Below are positions 54,461 to 64,000 of a stretch of DNA of 64,000 nucleotides, one piece after another. Source of the stretch: Microstegium vimineum (lineage: Eukaryota > Streptophyta > Magnoliopsida > Poales > Poaceae); NCBI GenBank assembly GCA_022036555.1, contig CM039140.1, positions 3,003,943 through 3,067,942 of the forward strand, read 5' to 3'. Each line of letters starts with the position of its first letter. Position 1 is the stretch's first letter. Both the position numbers and the translations under genes were made by a program. The notes under the pieces were generated by a model. That model was not told the origin of the DNA and made no database searches. It was given only the letters and a program-made list of their open reading frames with translations.

Positions 54461-56097
54461 ATCTCCCCCTTGATGAGTGCATTGTCAACACAAGTGCATT
54501 TCAGATTTGAGCCACAAGGTAAAGCTCTCCAAATGACCAAAAGCTAAGAAAGCCAAAACGGGGTCACTTGAGAGAAGCAAAACGTATCCAAAACTTGGTT
54601 CCCAAAGACATGGGCAACGGCTCGACGCAACCTAGTAAAACAACGCTAGCCCTCAAGGAGAGGTAGAAACGGGCTCAACACCGCTAGCAAGCCAAAGATA
54701 CCAATCAAAGCCCTCAAAGCTCATAATACCAATTGAAGCACTAAGGGAGCTCAAAGATACCAATTAAAACGCATAAAACTCAAGAAACCAATCGAAACCT
54801 GTCAGAGCCAAAACACAAGCTAGACCCTCCAGAAGAGGCAAAGGCTCAACACATCTAGCAAAAGCTCCCCCTGGGCAAAAGCATACACACGATACCAAGG
54901 AAGGGTGAAAAGAGCCAAAGAAGCAAGATTTTCACAAAGTGCACATTTTCTCCCCCTTGATCAGATATCTCTCCCCTATGCTTTCTTCCCACAATGCACA
55001 ACTCTTCCCCTTAAGTGCAGATGGAGTGAAATGCACATGTCTCCCCCTTGTTGACACATGAATCTCATCAAAGCTCAAAACTCAAGAACCGACCACAAAT
55101 GCCATGATATGCAAAATGAGTGCAACAAGCTTCATACATAGAGCTAAGACAATGAAAGGATGCTCTAAGTGATGTGATCCTATGGGAATAGGAAAAGCTC
55201 TACGTGCCCAACTAAGACTGAGGTTGAGCTAAAGATCACTTTAGAAGCTATTGTAGAGAGCATTACATGTGTGAGCAAAGAATGGGTATCACCTCCTAGA
55301 GACAACTAGACATGGCAAACAAGATAGGACCTATCTCAAAGCAATCTCATGTATAGCAAGTAAAACTATCCCTAGCAAAGTTCATACAACAAGCCAATGA
55401 CCCAACTGAATGAATTTTTCAAATTTCAGAGTTTTACAGCCAAAATTCAGTTTTAGGCACATTTAAGTTGTATGCGAGTGGTTGTAAGCAAAGTGATGCC
55501 ACTGCTTACCAACCGGGCGAAGTCAAAGGACTTAACACACCGGTTTTGGTCATACACGACACCGCTCAAGTATCAACCCATATGGGAAGCAGTCTCGAAC
55601 ACACGGTGAAGTGCTCACAATGCAAACCCAACTCGATCTTTCCAATGCACAAAAGAGAGAGCAATTTCATTTTAGATCAATTTTAAACATGGTGCTCAAT
55701 GGAAGTGAATGAAACAATGAAGAGCCATAGTTACAAGCTATATATAAGACAACCAAGAAGGATCTTCAAAAGCCTACACAAGCTAGTGCCATTTTAGAGG
55801 TGACATGGGGAATTAAATTCAGTTTTAACGCTTTTCTAACTTAGCTCTATTGCATATCAAGAGATCAAAGAGAGCCTAAGTTAGGCAACACCATAGACAC
55901 ATAAAGCACCTCAAACAGAGCATAGATTCATTATATCGGCTATAGGTATGAAGCTTAAAATGAACTATGTCACAAATGCAAATGAGATGCAAAATGCAAT
56001 GACACCTATTAACAACTAAAAAGACACCAATTAAAAAAAAGAGAAAGAAGAGGTAAATAAGAACCAAAATAACTAAGAAACACAAAGCTTTCCTCCT
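54461..56097 (-). other. Non-coding 3' region of the Copia element with repeated polypurine tracts
   Basis: The LTR-adjacent tract at 54461-54475 (minus CATCAAGGGGGAGAT) is the functional-looking polypurine tract. Similar tracts, read as CTCCCCCTT on plus, recur near 54866, 54948 and 55041. No envelope-like frame is open in this 1.6-kb stretch on the minus strand. Confidence 0.75.
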
Positions 56098-57297
56098 CTA
56101 AAAAGGAAAGCAAACACCCAACTCGCCCCGAAGACGAGAAAACGCAGCTTGATCGAGAGGTTTTGTGAGAATATCCGCAAGCTGGTTTTGGGTATCGACA
56201 TGCCGGAGGTCAATGTCGCCCTTCTCAAAGTGATCTCTCAGAAAGTGAAAGCGAACATCAATGTGCTTGGTCTTAGAGTGAAGCACGGGATTTTTGGCTA
56301 CACTAATGGCACTCGTGCTATCGCAAAGCAGAGGCACTTTAGTAAGCTCAAGACCAAAATCCTTCAAAGTCGTAATCATCCAAAGCAACTGCGAACAACA
56401 GCTAGCTGCGGCAACGTACTCAGCTTCGCATGTTGACTGTGCCACGCTAGACTGTTTGCGAGAAGACCAAGACACCAGAGAAGATCCAAGAAACTGGCAA
56501 GTCCCAGAAGTGGACTTCCGATCATGACGACAACCGGCGAAATCGGCATCAGAATAACCACAAAGCACAAGAGAGGAGGCGGAAAACCAAAGTCCAAATT
56601 TGGGAGTGAAGCGCAAGTACCTCATGATGCGTTTCACTGCCTGCTTGTGCGATGTCCGTGGGGACGCCTGAAAGCGAGCACACAGGCAGACGGCGAACTG
56701 AATGTCCGACCGGGTCGCCGTCAGGTACAGAAGCGACCCAATCATGCTGCGGTACTCTGTCTGGTCCACCGCTTCTCCTTCCTCATCCGCATCCAAGGCA
56801 GTAGTAGTTGACATAGGCGTCGAGAGGGGCTTTGCCTCGCCCATGTCAAACTTCTTCAAGATATCCTTCGTGTACTTGCCTTGGTGCACAAACATCCCTT
56901 CTCGGGTTTGCTTGATTTGCAACCCGAGAAAGAAAGTTAACTCTCCCATAATGCTCATCTCAAATTCTCTGCTCATAAGATCTGCAAACTTGGCAACCAG
57001 AGCATGAGAAGAACCACCAAAGATGATATCATCCACGTAAATTTGGACAAGGAGAGTGTCTTTGCCTTGTTTGAGGAGAAATAACGTCTTATCTACCAAT
57101 CTCATTTTAAAACCCTTAGCAAGCAAGAAGGTTCGCAATCTATCATACCATGCTCTAGGGGCTTGTTTCAAACCATACAAAGCTTTGTGAAGTTTAAAAA
57201 CATGGTTTGGAAACTTGGGATTTTCAAAACCGGGAGGTTGTCTAACATACACTTCCTCCTCTATGTAGCCGTTTAAGAAAGCACTTTTAACGTCCAT
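56098..57297 (-). CDS. Copia reverse transcriptase-RNase H
   Basis: An uninterrupted 399-codon frame. It starts inside the RT fingers (MDVKSAFLNGYIEEEVYV), passes ALYGLKQAPRAWYDRL, holds the catalytic YVDD in QIYVDDIIFGG, then continues through the connection to RNase H, with YSDADFAG, KSTSG, CEAEYVAAASC and the CDS.SAI...KNPVLHSKTKHID segment, and ends QLADILTKPLD. The N-terminal part of RT lies upstream in other frames (about 57298-57540), broken by at least one shift. This is the best-preserved part of the element. Confidence 0.93.
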   Translation of the reverse strand: MDVKSAFLNGYIEEEVYVRQPPGFENPKFPNHVFKLHKALYGLKQAPRAWYDRLRTFLLAKGFKMRLVDKTLFLLKQGKDTLLVQIYVDDIIFGGSSHALVAKFADLMSREFEMSIMGELTFFLGLQIKQTREGMFVHQGKYTKDILKKFDMGEAKPLSTPMSTTTALDADEEGEAVDQTEYRSMIGSLLYLTATRSDIQFAVCLCARFQASPRTSHKQAVKRIMRYLRFTPKFGLWFSASSLVLCGYSDADFAGCRHDRKSTSGTCQFLGSSLVSWSSRKQSSVAQSTCEAEYVAAASCCSQLLWMITTLKDFGLELTKVPLLCDSTSAISVAKNPVLHSKTKHIDVRFHFLRDHFEKGDIDLRHVDTQNQLADILTKPLDQAAFSRLRGELGVCFPF

Positions 57298-57705
57298 TTG
57301 GAAAATTTTAAAACCCTTATAAGTCGCAAAAGCTAGAAGGATTCTAATGGCTTCTAAACGAGCTACGGGAGCAAAGGTTTCCTCATAGTATATTCCCTCC
57401 TTTTTGACAAAAGCCTTGCGCTACCAACCTAGCCTTGTTACGCACTACCACCCCATCCTCACTTTGTTTGTTTTTGAAAACCCACTTGGTTCCTATAGGG
57501 TGGCAACTTGGTGGTGGTGGCACTAAGACCCAAACGTGGTTTCACTCAAAATTTTCTAACTCCTCATGCATGGCATTAACCCAATCCGGATCCATCAAAG
57601 CATGTCCAACATCTCGGGGCTCAAAAGACGCGATAAAAACCGAATGAACAAAGTGGGAGATACGATACGACCTGGAGCGTGTGGTACGCTCGTTGATGTC
57701 GCTGA
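57298..57705 (-). pseudogene. Integrase C-terminal linker and N-terminal part of RT, frame-broken
   Basis: Fragments such as DPDWVNAMHEELENFE and, further on, the GTKWVFKNKQ region typical of the start of Copia RT, are found in different minus-strand frames. The break lies between about 57420 and 57545. Confidence 0.6.
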
Positions 57706-58446
57706 TCATAGTCTGAGGAGGGTGGCGATGCTGAATGTGTAGCGGCGCCACACGTGAAGAAGTCGCCTCCCCCTCGACAACAGCTGGAGCTCCCTCAGGT
57801 GCAACGGGCATCGACTGAGGAAGCTGCTCGAATGGCCCCCATGTAGAGGAAGTAGTCGGATCGGGACCGTGAGCCGAAGCGGATGTCGTAGGGTCGACGG
57901 GGAAGCCAGTGGAGTTGGCTCGGGATCACCCCAATCGGCATCATCCTGCTCCTCCTCCACAAAAATGCTAGTGTTCACCTCATCATCACCTGCAAGCTCA
58001 AAAGCAGTGGAAACACAGGGCATAGTTTCATCGAATGTAATCTCACAAGTCTCCATCACTCGGTTAGTTTCTAGGTTAAGTGCACGATAAGCACGAGAGT
58101 GAGTAGAATAACCAAGAAATATACCGTCAGAAGACCGTGATTCAAATTTATCCAACTTACCGCTATTTTTGAGGATGAAACACCTACACCCAAACACCCG
58201 TAGGTGACTTACTTTGGGTGGCCTCCCAAATCGCAGCTCATAAGAGGTCTTTTTCTTGAAAGCTTGGAGAAAAATGCGATTGGAAACATAGCAAGCAGAA
58301 CTGAGTGCTTCGGCCCAATACCGCCTAGGAGTCCTATGCTCATCGAGCATCGTCCTGGCCATCTCAACAAGGGTCCGATTCTTGCGCTCAACAACACCGT
58401 TCTGCTGGGGAGTGTAAGGAGAGGAAAATTGGTGATCCAAACCCAA
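57706..58446 (-). pseudogene. Copia integrase, C-terminal half of the catalytic core and tail
   Basis: Starts after an in-frame TGA at about 58455-58457. It contains SSPYTPQQNGVVERKNRTL, with the third acidic residue of the DDE core, and the GKLDKFESRSSDGIFLGYS and FDETMP motifs of the Copia integrase C-terminal domain. The tail then shifts out of the frame that leads to RT. Confidence 0.85.
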
Positions 58447-58452
58447 AGAAGA

Positions 58453-59616
58453 TCAAAGAGATACAAATTGAGCATTCTTAAATTCTGTGCCATTGTCACT
58501 GCGAATAGCTCTCATGGCATGCTTAGGTAGCTCATTTTGCAATCTCAAAATCAGATCACGCACATGCTTAAAAGCCTCATCCTTACTCTCCAAAAAGAAC
58601 ACCCAAGAGTACCTCGAGTAGTCATCAACGACTACATCCACATACCACTTCCCTCCTTCCGACCTAACCCGAGCTGGACCAACTGTGTCCATGTGTAAGA
58701 GCTCGCCGGGTTGAGAGGTCATAATTTGAGTTACGGGAGGATGGGAAGCAGCAACCATCTTGCCATGCCTGCAAGGATGGCAAACCAAATCCTTCTCAAA
58801 CTTTAGCTTTGGCAATCCTTAGATAAGGTCCATTGAGCTAAGCCTTGCAAGCAAGTCAAAACTCAAATGTCCCAATCTCCTATGCCACTTCCAAAGCTCG
58901 GAAGTAGAACCGGCAAGAAGACAACGAGAAGGTCCGGAAGAGATAGAAAAATCCGCATGAAAAACCTTCCCGAAGGGTAAAATCCAGCAAACAAGATCAC
59001 CACGAGAGTCCAAAATCCGAGACAAGTTTGGCTTAAAACTCACCTCAAAACCGTCTTCAAGGAGTTGCAAAACCGATAGAAGGTTAAAATACAAATTCGC
59101 AACCGAAGCAACATCCTTGAGGACAAAAGACGAATTGACTCGGATGGACCCCCGGGAGACAACCTTACCTTTACTCTTGTCCCCGAAAGTGATGTACTCG
59201 GTGTGGCGCATGGGGTCATATGACGTGAACATCCGGAATCCACAAGCCAAGTCTCCTCCAGTCCTCCTTCCTACATCAATAAAAAGACATAGGGTGAGAA
59301 AACGGACCAACACTGGGGTTAGTAAACTGTGAAGGATACTAGTGTTGTCCCACTTGCCCAAAGAATAGGTTAGGAGAAAAACCAAACATCTCCTGCCCCA
59401 CGGGAGGATAGCGATCACCACGATAGGGAAAACATGGTCTGCTAAAGAAGGGTGGAGTAAAGCCACCGCCACAAGGCCCGTAGTCGTATGGATCACGACC
59501 GGTACCCCGCCAGGCACGACCACCACGTGGTCTCGCCTCCTGAGGCCTAGCACCTTGAGGCATTGTACCTCTAGGCCTAGAAATGCGCCTCTGAACTTCT
59601 GGTTCACGCACCCCAA
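58453..59616 (-). pseudogene. Copia protease, GAG-pre-integrase and first half of integrase, with stops and a frameshift
   Basis: The protease active site DSGCSRHM (about 59210-59240) is one frame off the sequence that follows (YITFGDKSKGKV), so a shift lies at the active site. Then come WHRRLGHLSFDLLARLS, a stop near 58816, and the integrase zinc-binding C..C (DLVCHPCRHGK), HMDTVGP with the first Asp, DDYSRYSWVFFL and SDNGTEFKN with the second Asp, ending at a TGA. At least three disruptions make this unit non-functional. Confidence 0.85.
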
Positions 59617-60433
59617 CTCGTGGGTGGTACATGTCCCGGTTGTTCAACTCAACCTGCCTCCGATCATCTCTCTTCCTCCTATAGCAAAACTCAGCCAAGT
59701 GCCCATCCCGCTCACAATACTCACAATGGTACCTCACCACACTCTTGGTAGGCACTCTTTTGTTGGGTTGGGTGGCTCTAGCTTTCTTAGGAAGGGGATC
59801 ACTAGAGATGTCTGACAGTGTGTCAAGTGGGTTGCGAAGATGGTTCGGTTTGGCAATCCACACTTGCTTCTGTGGAGTGGTTTTTTGTGGCTCTTCAAAC
59901 ACACCATCTCTCACAAGAAATTCAGAGGGGTTGGTAGGCTTAGGTGGAGTTATCTTGGTAATCTTGGGAGTTGTGATGGGTTTCTCACTCTCGCTCAAAC
60001 CACTGCACTCACCGATCTTACCGAACAAGCTATCGTCATTCCCACCTATAGCAAAGCCTACTCCCGTGCTGCCAGCCCTTTTGCATTGGCTAAGCATCAT
60101 TCCCAACTGCGGCTCCCGGCAAGACACCCAGCTCAAGATGGACCGAAGGTATGTGTTTTCTTCCTCGGTACGCATCTTGTCGTGTCTGCACGACGCGATC
60201 TCAAGCTCCAAGGCCTCAAAGCGATCCGACTCTCTAGTGCTATCTGAGCTGACCTTCTCTAACACAGCGATCCTAGCATCCTTATGTGCCAGCTCAGAAC
60301 GCAAGCCTAAGCAAGACTTGCACGCACCAAGTAAGCTAGGCCTAGCCTTCAGCTCATTGATCTCCCTCAAGTAGAGTGCCATACTTGTCCTGGAGAGTGA
60401 CAAGATCAGACATGTGAATAGCGCAAGCATCAC
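59339..60433 (-). pseudogene. Gag C-terminal/linker region with a second zinc knuckle
   Basis: After a frame break near 60370 the frame reads INELKARPSLLGACKSCLGL, a coiled-coil section rich in Leu and Glu, then a C-x2-C-x4-H-x4-C knuckle (CEYCERDGHLAEFC) and an Arg/Gly/Pro-rich segment with RPRG repeats. A stop follows before the protease part. A short separate frame at 60354-60563 carries the missing coiled section between gag and this part. Confidence 0.75.
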
Positions 60434-60571
60434 ACTCTACCTCCTCGGTAACCACCACTTGTGCCTTAGCAAACTCTAGCTCATGAAGCGTGCTAAGGTA
60501 CTTCGCCTTGAAATCATTTTTCTCACAAGCGGCACGCTTGAGCAAAGCATCCTGACTAAGCAAGGTATCGT

Positions 60572-61849
60572 TCAGAGACTCAAGCTCGGGGAGAGGGATT
60601 CGATGGTGGGTGATACCTCGGGTGTGTCAGAGTCATAGTCGTAGTCGGGGCCATCCTTGCGCTTCCCGACCTTGCCTTCTTCAATCGCCATAGTGCAAAA
60701 TCCCTCGTGCTTGGCGTCGGCATAGAAGCAGAGGTCGTTGAGCTTGTCCTCAACCTTTCCCTTCGACTCATCGTCGCTCGAGGAAGATCCCCCGTCGGAG
60801 GAGGCGAGGAAGGCTCGGTGCTTGGCCTTCACCTTGTCGATCACCTTCTTGGAGGACCTTCGGTTGTAGCCGCCCTTGGCCTTGTGTTTGTCCTCGAAGC
60901 GGTGCTCGCGCTTGTCCTTGCGCTTGGTGAAGTCACCCGCAACTTTCTTAGAGCAGTTTGCGATGAAGTGATCCTCATCACCGCAACGGTAGCACCCCTT
61001 GGCCGAGCCACCACGTCGTCGGTTCAAACGGTTGTTGTGAAACCGTGAGAACTTAGTGATGACCAAGGTCAGCTCATCATCTCCAAGCGCCTCCACTTGT
61101 TCCTCTGTCACAGACATCAAAGACAAAGCGAACGAAGAGTGTGAAGGGTTAGAGGAAGAAGAAGACACACCGTCGGGGCCGGAAAACAACGCCATGGATG
61201 GGTTCGACGGGTTCTCAAGCTTGGCCCGAGTCTGGTGGTCAATCTCCGAGGACTTGAGCTTGCTGAATAGTTCGTCCACGGTCAAGGCGTCATAGCCCGG
61301 TGACTCCTGGATGGCAGCCACCTTCATCTCCCACACCTTCCGATCAAGAGCATGCAAAAGCCTGATAGCCATCTCATGATCATCATAAGGCAAGTTGGCT
61401 CGATTAGCACGCATCTTGTTGACGATAGATTGGAAGCGAGTGAACATCCCGTCAACAGATTCGCCGGCCAACTGAACGAAGTTCTCGTACTCCCTACGGT
61501 ACGTGTCGAAGAGTCTGGACTTGATCTGAGGGTTGCCCTCATGATATCGCACAAGTGTTTGCAAGATCTCTCGTGCCGTAGTGAGACTCGAAACCCGCTC
61601 AAACTCAGGAAGAGACAAAGTCGAGAAGAGGATGCTACGGGCTCTTGCGTTTGAAGCATGTTGCGCAACTTGGAGTTCAGTGATCCGAGCGCCAAGAACC
61701 ACGTAGTCCTCATTCTCACAAATCTCCCAAATCTTCGAATCAAGCCCTTGAAGGTAAGCGGACATGCGCACCTTCCAATAGGCGAAATTCGTTCCATCGA
61801 AGAACGGAGGTTTGCCAGCACCTCGCTCCATGTCGCCTTCATGGATCAA
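60572..61849 (-). CDS. Copia gag (capsid-nucleocapsid), truncated by a frame break
   Basis: 425 codons from MIHEGDMERGAGKPPFFDG, 32 bases inside the primer site. It has the Copia gag start (PFFDGTNFAYWKVRMSAYLQ), the helical UBN2-type capsid region (LVRYHEGNPQIKSRLFDTYR, ANLPYDDHEMAIRLLHALD) and a CCHC knuckle (CYRCGDEDHFIANC) followed by a basic KRKDKREHRFEDKHKAK stretch and a Ser/Asp-rich tail. The stop at 60572 is not a normal gag end: the next coiled segment continues in another frame a few bases later. Confidence 0.9.
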   Translation of the reverse strand: MIHEGDMERGAGKPPFFDGTNFAYWKVRMSAYLQGLDSKIWEICENEDYVVLGARITELQVAQHASNARARSILFSTLSLPEFERVSSLTTAREILQTLVRYHEGNPQIKSRLFDTYRREYENFVQLAGESVDGMFTRFQSIVNKMRANRANLPYDDHEMAIRLLHALDRKVWEMKVAAIQESPGYDALTVDELFSKLKSSEIDHQTRAKLENPSNPSMALFSGPDGVSSSSSNPSHSSFALSLMSVTEEQVEALGDDELTLVITKFSRFHNNRLNRRRGGSAKGCYRCGDEDHFIANCSKKVAGDFTKRKDKREHRFEDKHKAKGGYNRRSSKKVIDKVKAKHRAFLASSDGGSSSSDDESKGKVEDKLNDLCFYADAKHEGFCTMAIEEGKVGKRKDGPDYDYDSDTPEVSPTIESLSPSLSL

Positions 61850-61880
61850 GAACCGTGTAAGGTGGAATGATCCTTAACCG

Positions 61881-61892
61881 GCTCTGATACCA
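61881..61892 (-). other. Primer binding site for initiator tRNA-Met
   Basis: Minus-strand TGGTATCAGAGC, the standard plant Copia primer site, lies two bases inside the 5' LTR end. Confidence 0.95.
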
Positions 61893-61894
61893 AT

Positions 61895-63963
61895 TGAAGG
61901 ACCGAGAACGGCGACCAGAGGGGGGGTGAATGGGAGCCAACTAAAATTCAACTCAAAGACTTGGCCCTTGTCCCAAAATCACACCCAAAACTTAACCTCG
62001 GTAGAACCGATTCGCACACGACCTAACAAGTAGGTGGACACCTTAGGAAGACCCCTAAAGGTGCAACGGAGCGGTCGGAGAAGATGGAGAACGATCGAAG
62101 CCACGAACTCAAAACCGATACACCGAGAGCGGTACTCTCAACCCCTAGAGAGAAGAGGCAAGAGCACACCCAAAAATACTTATGAGAACTGGTCTCAAAA
62201 GTACCTAATCATGTTCCTTACGTGAATACGAATCCAACGCAACAAACGGAACTTGATTCGGAGTTCGGACGAGAGAGAAACGAGCACAGGACTACTTGAG
62301 TCAGTGACCACACGACTATGTAGAGTGGTCCGGTGGTATGGTCCGGAGCTAGGTGCTTCCCTGCAGATTTTCGGCCAGACCACAGGACCACTCGCTATGG
62401 TCCGGTGGGTGGTCCGGAGGGTAGTCCGACGGAAAAAATTCAGCCACACAGTGAGCACCCGAGCTCCAGACAAGTGGTCCGACGGTACCACAGGACTATG
62501 CAGAGTGGTCCGGTGGTATGGTCCGGTGCTAGGGGCTGTTCTGCTGGAATTTGGGCAGACCACCGGACCAATGGGCTATGGTCCGGAGCCTGTGCAAAGT
62601 GGTCCGACGCCTGGTCCGACGCTCACGAACAAAGCGCAGTAAAGCCGCGAAAATCGATTTCACTCCGCCAAATCTTCCCAAAACTCAACCAAATGAACTC
62701 CAACTGCAACCAAACTTTGTAGGCATGATCCTTGTACCGTTGGGGAGCTATCCCGAAGAAATCATCGCTCAATTTGGTAAGAATTAAAGAGAAACGAGGA
62801 TTTGGGGGAAAAGGGGCAAGAACGAAGAACACCGCAAAGAAAACACCCGATCTACGCACTCGTGAGGTTTGAGGGGAATTCCTTCGGTGCAAAGATGCTC
62901 CTCACGAATACGAACAACTTGGTTCAAACGGATTTGAAAGAGCTACTCCCTACAAAGAGAAATCATCTCGGAAAAAAGAGGGAGCAAAAGCAAAACGCGA
63001 AGAACACAAGCAAAACGGGGACACGATCAAGAAGTCGGAGCCACCATGGCTTACGGAGGTTACGGCCTCCGATTCCTCGCAACAAACTCAAGTCCTTACA
63101 GAGGTTGGTGAAATCAACCTAGGGATCTCATGAACTAGAGAGAGGGTAGAGAGAGAGTTGGGGCAAATGATTAGGGCTAGGATGAGAGATACCCCTTCAC
63201 CCCCTATTTATCTGGGCTTTGGCTATTTCCCAAAGACCCCCCTAGATACATTGAGTGAACTACCTAGCCTAAGCATTGCAGTCCAAGCTCCGGAAAATAT
63301 CTCCCTCGATTTGAATGGACGGCCCCGCTTCCTGCCAGGAGTTGTCGTCGCCTCAACGCAACCTCCAGGATTTCGCCATGTGCCATCCGCGCTTCCTCGG
63401 AAGCTCCGCCCAGGTTTTGAGGCCCAAACCCGCGAAACCCGTCACCGGTAGCTTTCAGCTCAACTACCGAACCCCGAGTTTTCCGGCCCAAACTCGGAAA
63501 CCGACGCGGATGGTTTTGAGGCCCAAACCACCAAACCACTCGACGCGAGCCACCTTGTCTTCGCCCGGTCGGACTCCGAGTCCCCTGAGCCTACGCTCGA
63601 CTCGCGCGTTCACCGTCTTTACTTGGTCGACTCGGTCTACCTCCATGTCTTCTCACACTCGCCGGTGCCAAGTACTAGCCACCACAGCTAGTCCGCCAGC
63701 GCCTATGGTCCCTCAGTCCGAGCCCCGCTTCCGCCCTTCACCGCTCTCAGTCCATCGGCACGGCAAGCCTCTACTCGACCTTCTCCACGCCATTGACCAC
63801 TGTCACTAGGCATAGTACCTGCACACCACAAACCGATAGACAGGCACATATTTGCTTTCGCAAAGATTAATAGTAAATCACTCAAACTGAAATGCTCAAG
63901 TGTTGGACAATCATTCATCACAAAACTGAACATACATAGATACTTATCCACCATGTGTTCACA
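61895..63963 (-). repeat. 5' LTR of the Copia element (right copy)
   Basis: Runs TGAAGGACCGAG to GTGTTCACA on the plus strand. The last four bases differ from the left LTR by one transition. It is followed by GCTAG (63964-63968). Confidence 0.95.
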
Positions 63964-64000
63964 GCTAGGCTAATCGATCACTCATCAGCAAAGCACAAAG

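Larger units (their letters stand above)
52370..63963 (-). mobile_element. Complete Ty1/Copia retrotransposon (SIRE/Maximus-like), coding-defective, TSD GCTAG
   Basis: An 11.6-kb element flanked by perfect GCTAG copies (52365-52369, 63964-63968). LTRs are 52370-54460 (2091 bp) and 61895-63963 (2069 bp). On the minus strand the order is 5' LTR, primer site for tRNA-iMet, gag, a second zinc-knuckle segment, protease, integrase, reverse transcriptase, RNase H, a 1.6-kb non-coding tail, polypurine tract and 3' LTR. This order with integrase before reverse transcriptase defines Copia. LTRs over 1 kb and a large gag suggest the SIRE/Maximus lineage, which is my inference. The RT-RNase H frame is intact, but gag, protease and integrase contain frameshifts and stops, so it cannot be autonomous. 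The solo LTR at 158-2176 belongs to the same family. Confidence 0.96.

Noticed and set aside
54461..56097. Possible envelope-like gene in the Copia 3' region
   Set aside because: No continuous frame with a signal peptide or membrane segments is open on the minus strand. Only short open stretches are present.
1..64000. CRISPR arrays, operons, phage or plasmid modules
   Set aside because: No regularly spaced identical repeats with unique spacers, no bacterial gene order, and spliced plant genes throughout.

Overview
This is plant nuclear DNA, most likely from a panicoid grass. The grounds are spliced GT-AG genes, many Stowaway- and Tourist-like MITEs, long-LTR Copia retrotransposons, GC-biased third codon positions in the last exons of the epimerase genes, and gene families typical of grasses. 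I cannot tell which species it is. No CRISPR array, operon, phage or bacterial island is present, and I saw no convincing new molecular system. The value of the window lies in its gene cluster, its broken paralogs and several cleanly resolved transposon insertions.

Layout, left to right. A solo Copia LTR (158-2176, TSD GTTTT) interrupts an open reading segment. A GC-rich hAT-like element (4167-4792) follows. On the minus strand lies a degraded GET3/ArsA-type ATPase gene (5892-8869) with no visible P-loop and a 1-nt exon deletion. Next come nested Stowaway MITEs, a 763-bp Copia deletion derivative (9955-10717) and a degenerate tRNA-Leu-like sequence. An EPF/EPFL stomatal-patterning peptide precursor (12614-13557, plus, two exons) is followed by a SERK/BAK1-type kinase pseudogene (14303-14929, minus) and a LINE zf-RVT fragment. 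From 17 to 21.3 kb there are TIR elements and MITEs. A HGGG/Cys repeat protein of the loricrin-like/WRKY19-like family (CDS from 23724) has a probable 1-nt deletion that moves its C-terminus into another frame.

The centre holds an aldose 1-epimerase (galactose mutarotase-like) cluster. Copy 1 (30178-32432) is intact in structure but has Val where the family has the GRVANRI Arg. Copy 2 (33672-36805), its tandem duplicate including the promoter, is a pseudogene with a frameshift, an 1176-bp hAT-like insertion and a nonsense codon. A single-exon DnaJ/DUF3444 gene (42619-44835) sits between these and copy 3 (48138-50783), the most canonical paralog.

The right end is a degenerate minisatellite (about 51.4-52.2 kb), then a complete but coding-defective Copia element on the minus strand (52370-63963, TSD GCTAG). 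Its LTRs of about 2.1 kb belong to the same family as the solo LTR at the left end. The genes do not form one pathway. The only functional grouping is the mutarotase cluster, which probably interconverts alpha and beta sugar anomers in the secretory pathway or apoplast. Non-autonomous hAT-like elements with the terminus CAG(A/G/T)GGC(G/A)(A/G)AGC appear three times with exact 8-bp TSDs and have shaped the region.
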